The notes under the pieces: model-generated | Database searches by the model: none | What the model saw: the letters and a program-made list of their open reading frames with translations, nothing else | What the model was told of the DNA's origin: nothing | Assembly (NCBI GenBank): GCA_031285405.1 | Contig: JAITWH010000040.1 | Span: forward strand, 1-64,000 | Source: Alistipes sp. | Lineage (GTDB): Bacteria > Bacteroidota > Bacteroidia > Bacteroidales > Rikenellaceae | DNA length: 64,000 nucleotides | Direction of reading: 5' to 3' | Program-made: the position numbers and the translations under genes | Shown: piece after piece, positions 63,596 to 64,000 of the stretch | Layout: each line of letters opens with the position of its first letter | How positions within the stretch are numbered: position 1 is the first letter of the stretch

Positions 63596-64000
63596 ATGCT
63601 CAAACTGTTTCTGGCCCCCCTCTCTTGGATTTACGGCATGGCAATCGCCGTGAGGAACTGGCTGTACGACACAGATATCCGCAAGAGCGTGACGGTCGAC
63701 GTGCCGGTGGTGTGCGTGGGCAACATCACCGTTGGCGGCACCGGCAAGACCCCCATGTGCGAGATGCTGATCGCCCACTTTCGCGAGACCTACAACGTGG
63801 GGCTGATATCGCTGGGCTACGGTCGCCGCACGAGGGGCTACCGCGAGGTGACGCCCGGCTCGGCTTACCGCAACGTGGGCGACGAACCCAAACAGATCAA
63901 GATCAACTACCCCGACACCATAGTGGCCGTGTGCAAGAATCGCGTGGCCGGCATCGAGCGCATGCTCAGGGAGCACCCCGAGGTGAACCTCATCATCATG
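63596..64000 (+). CDS. lpxK: tetraacyldisaccharide 4'-kinase, N-terminal part
   Basis: The first 135 codons of LpxK, cut by the window edge. The start MLKLFLAPLSWIYGMAIAVRN is a typical membrane-associated N-terminus. The Walker A motif GNITVGGTGKTP follows (about 42-53), then LISLGYGRRTRGY and DEPKQI. The enzyme phosphorylates lipid A at the 4' position. Here the usual family glycine/serine before YGR is kept. The 3' part lies outside the window. Confidence 0.95.
   Translation, partial: MLKLFLAPLSWIYGMAIAVRNWLYDTDIRKSVTVDVPVVCVGNITVGGTGKTPMCEMLIAHFRETYNVGLISLGYGRRTRGYREVTPGSAYRNVGDEPKQIKINYPDTIVAVCKNRVAGIERMLREHPEVNLIIM

Overview
This looks like a chromosomal stretch of a GC-rich member of the Bacteroidales. 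The evidence is a Bacteroidota-type 16S rRNA 5' end, many promoters matching the Bacteroidota -33 TTTG / -7 TAnnTTTG pattern, a SusC/SusD pair, Mfa/FimA-type (type V) fimbrial genes, and the DUF4271-hemD-rnpA-yidD gene order. An Alistipes/Rikenellaceae-like organism is plausible from the GC-rich codon use and the 16S start, but the 16S fragment is too short to settle this.

Layout. 1-5.4 kb: start of a 16S gene on the minus strand with two tandem promoters, apbE, a cold-shock protein, queG, an acyl-CoA-ligase-type enzyme and a secreted DUF1080 protein. 5.4-19.3 kb: mostly housekeeping genes (an EF-G2-type paralog, rlmH, a short GH2-like protein, asnS, rpoN, an S41 protease, a histidine kinase, then DUF4271-hemD-rnpA-yidD). 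They are separated by intergenic DNA full of short dispersed repeats. 19.6-29.8 kb: a polysaccharide utilisation locus (SusC, SusD, GH9, a DUF5009 acyltransferase-like membrane protein and a GHL10-type lipoprotein), followed by a KdpD/KdpE-type two-component pair on the minus strand. 33.7-52.0 kb: a fimbrial locus with its own FecI-type sigma factor and FecR. Next comes an unusual STN-DUF3575 fusion, a DUF3868-OmpA protein, an Mfa1-type and an Mfa2-type subunit, and two giant modular adhesins (1670 and 1763 aa). A DUF4160-DUF2442 gene pair, edged by inverted repeats, sits between the two adhesins. 52.0-53.6 kb: about 1.5 kb without a convincing protein gene, holding repeats and a candidate structured RNA. 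53.6-61.7 kb: a second fimbrial operon of five genes. 61.8-64 kb: tRNA-Arg, initiator tRNA, ispD, a PH-domain-like membrane protein and the start of lpxK.

How the parts may work together. The best candidate for an undescribed system is the 34-52 kb fimbrial locus. There the STN signalling domain, normally found on TonB-dependent receptors that talk to FecR, is fused to a DUF3575 barrel directly downstream of fecI-fecR. The sigma factor and fecR share an upstream two-box motif with identical spacing. This suggests, as inference only, that fimbrial assembly or occupancy is sensed at the outer membrane and fed back to transcription. The two giant adhesins share repeated modules with long identical DNA runs and the same composite repeat at their 3' ends, so recombination could vary or delete adhesin content. 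The intergenic DNA of the whole window carries several related short repeat families that often fold into hairpins and lie right at gene ends.
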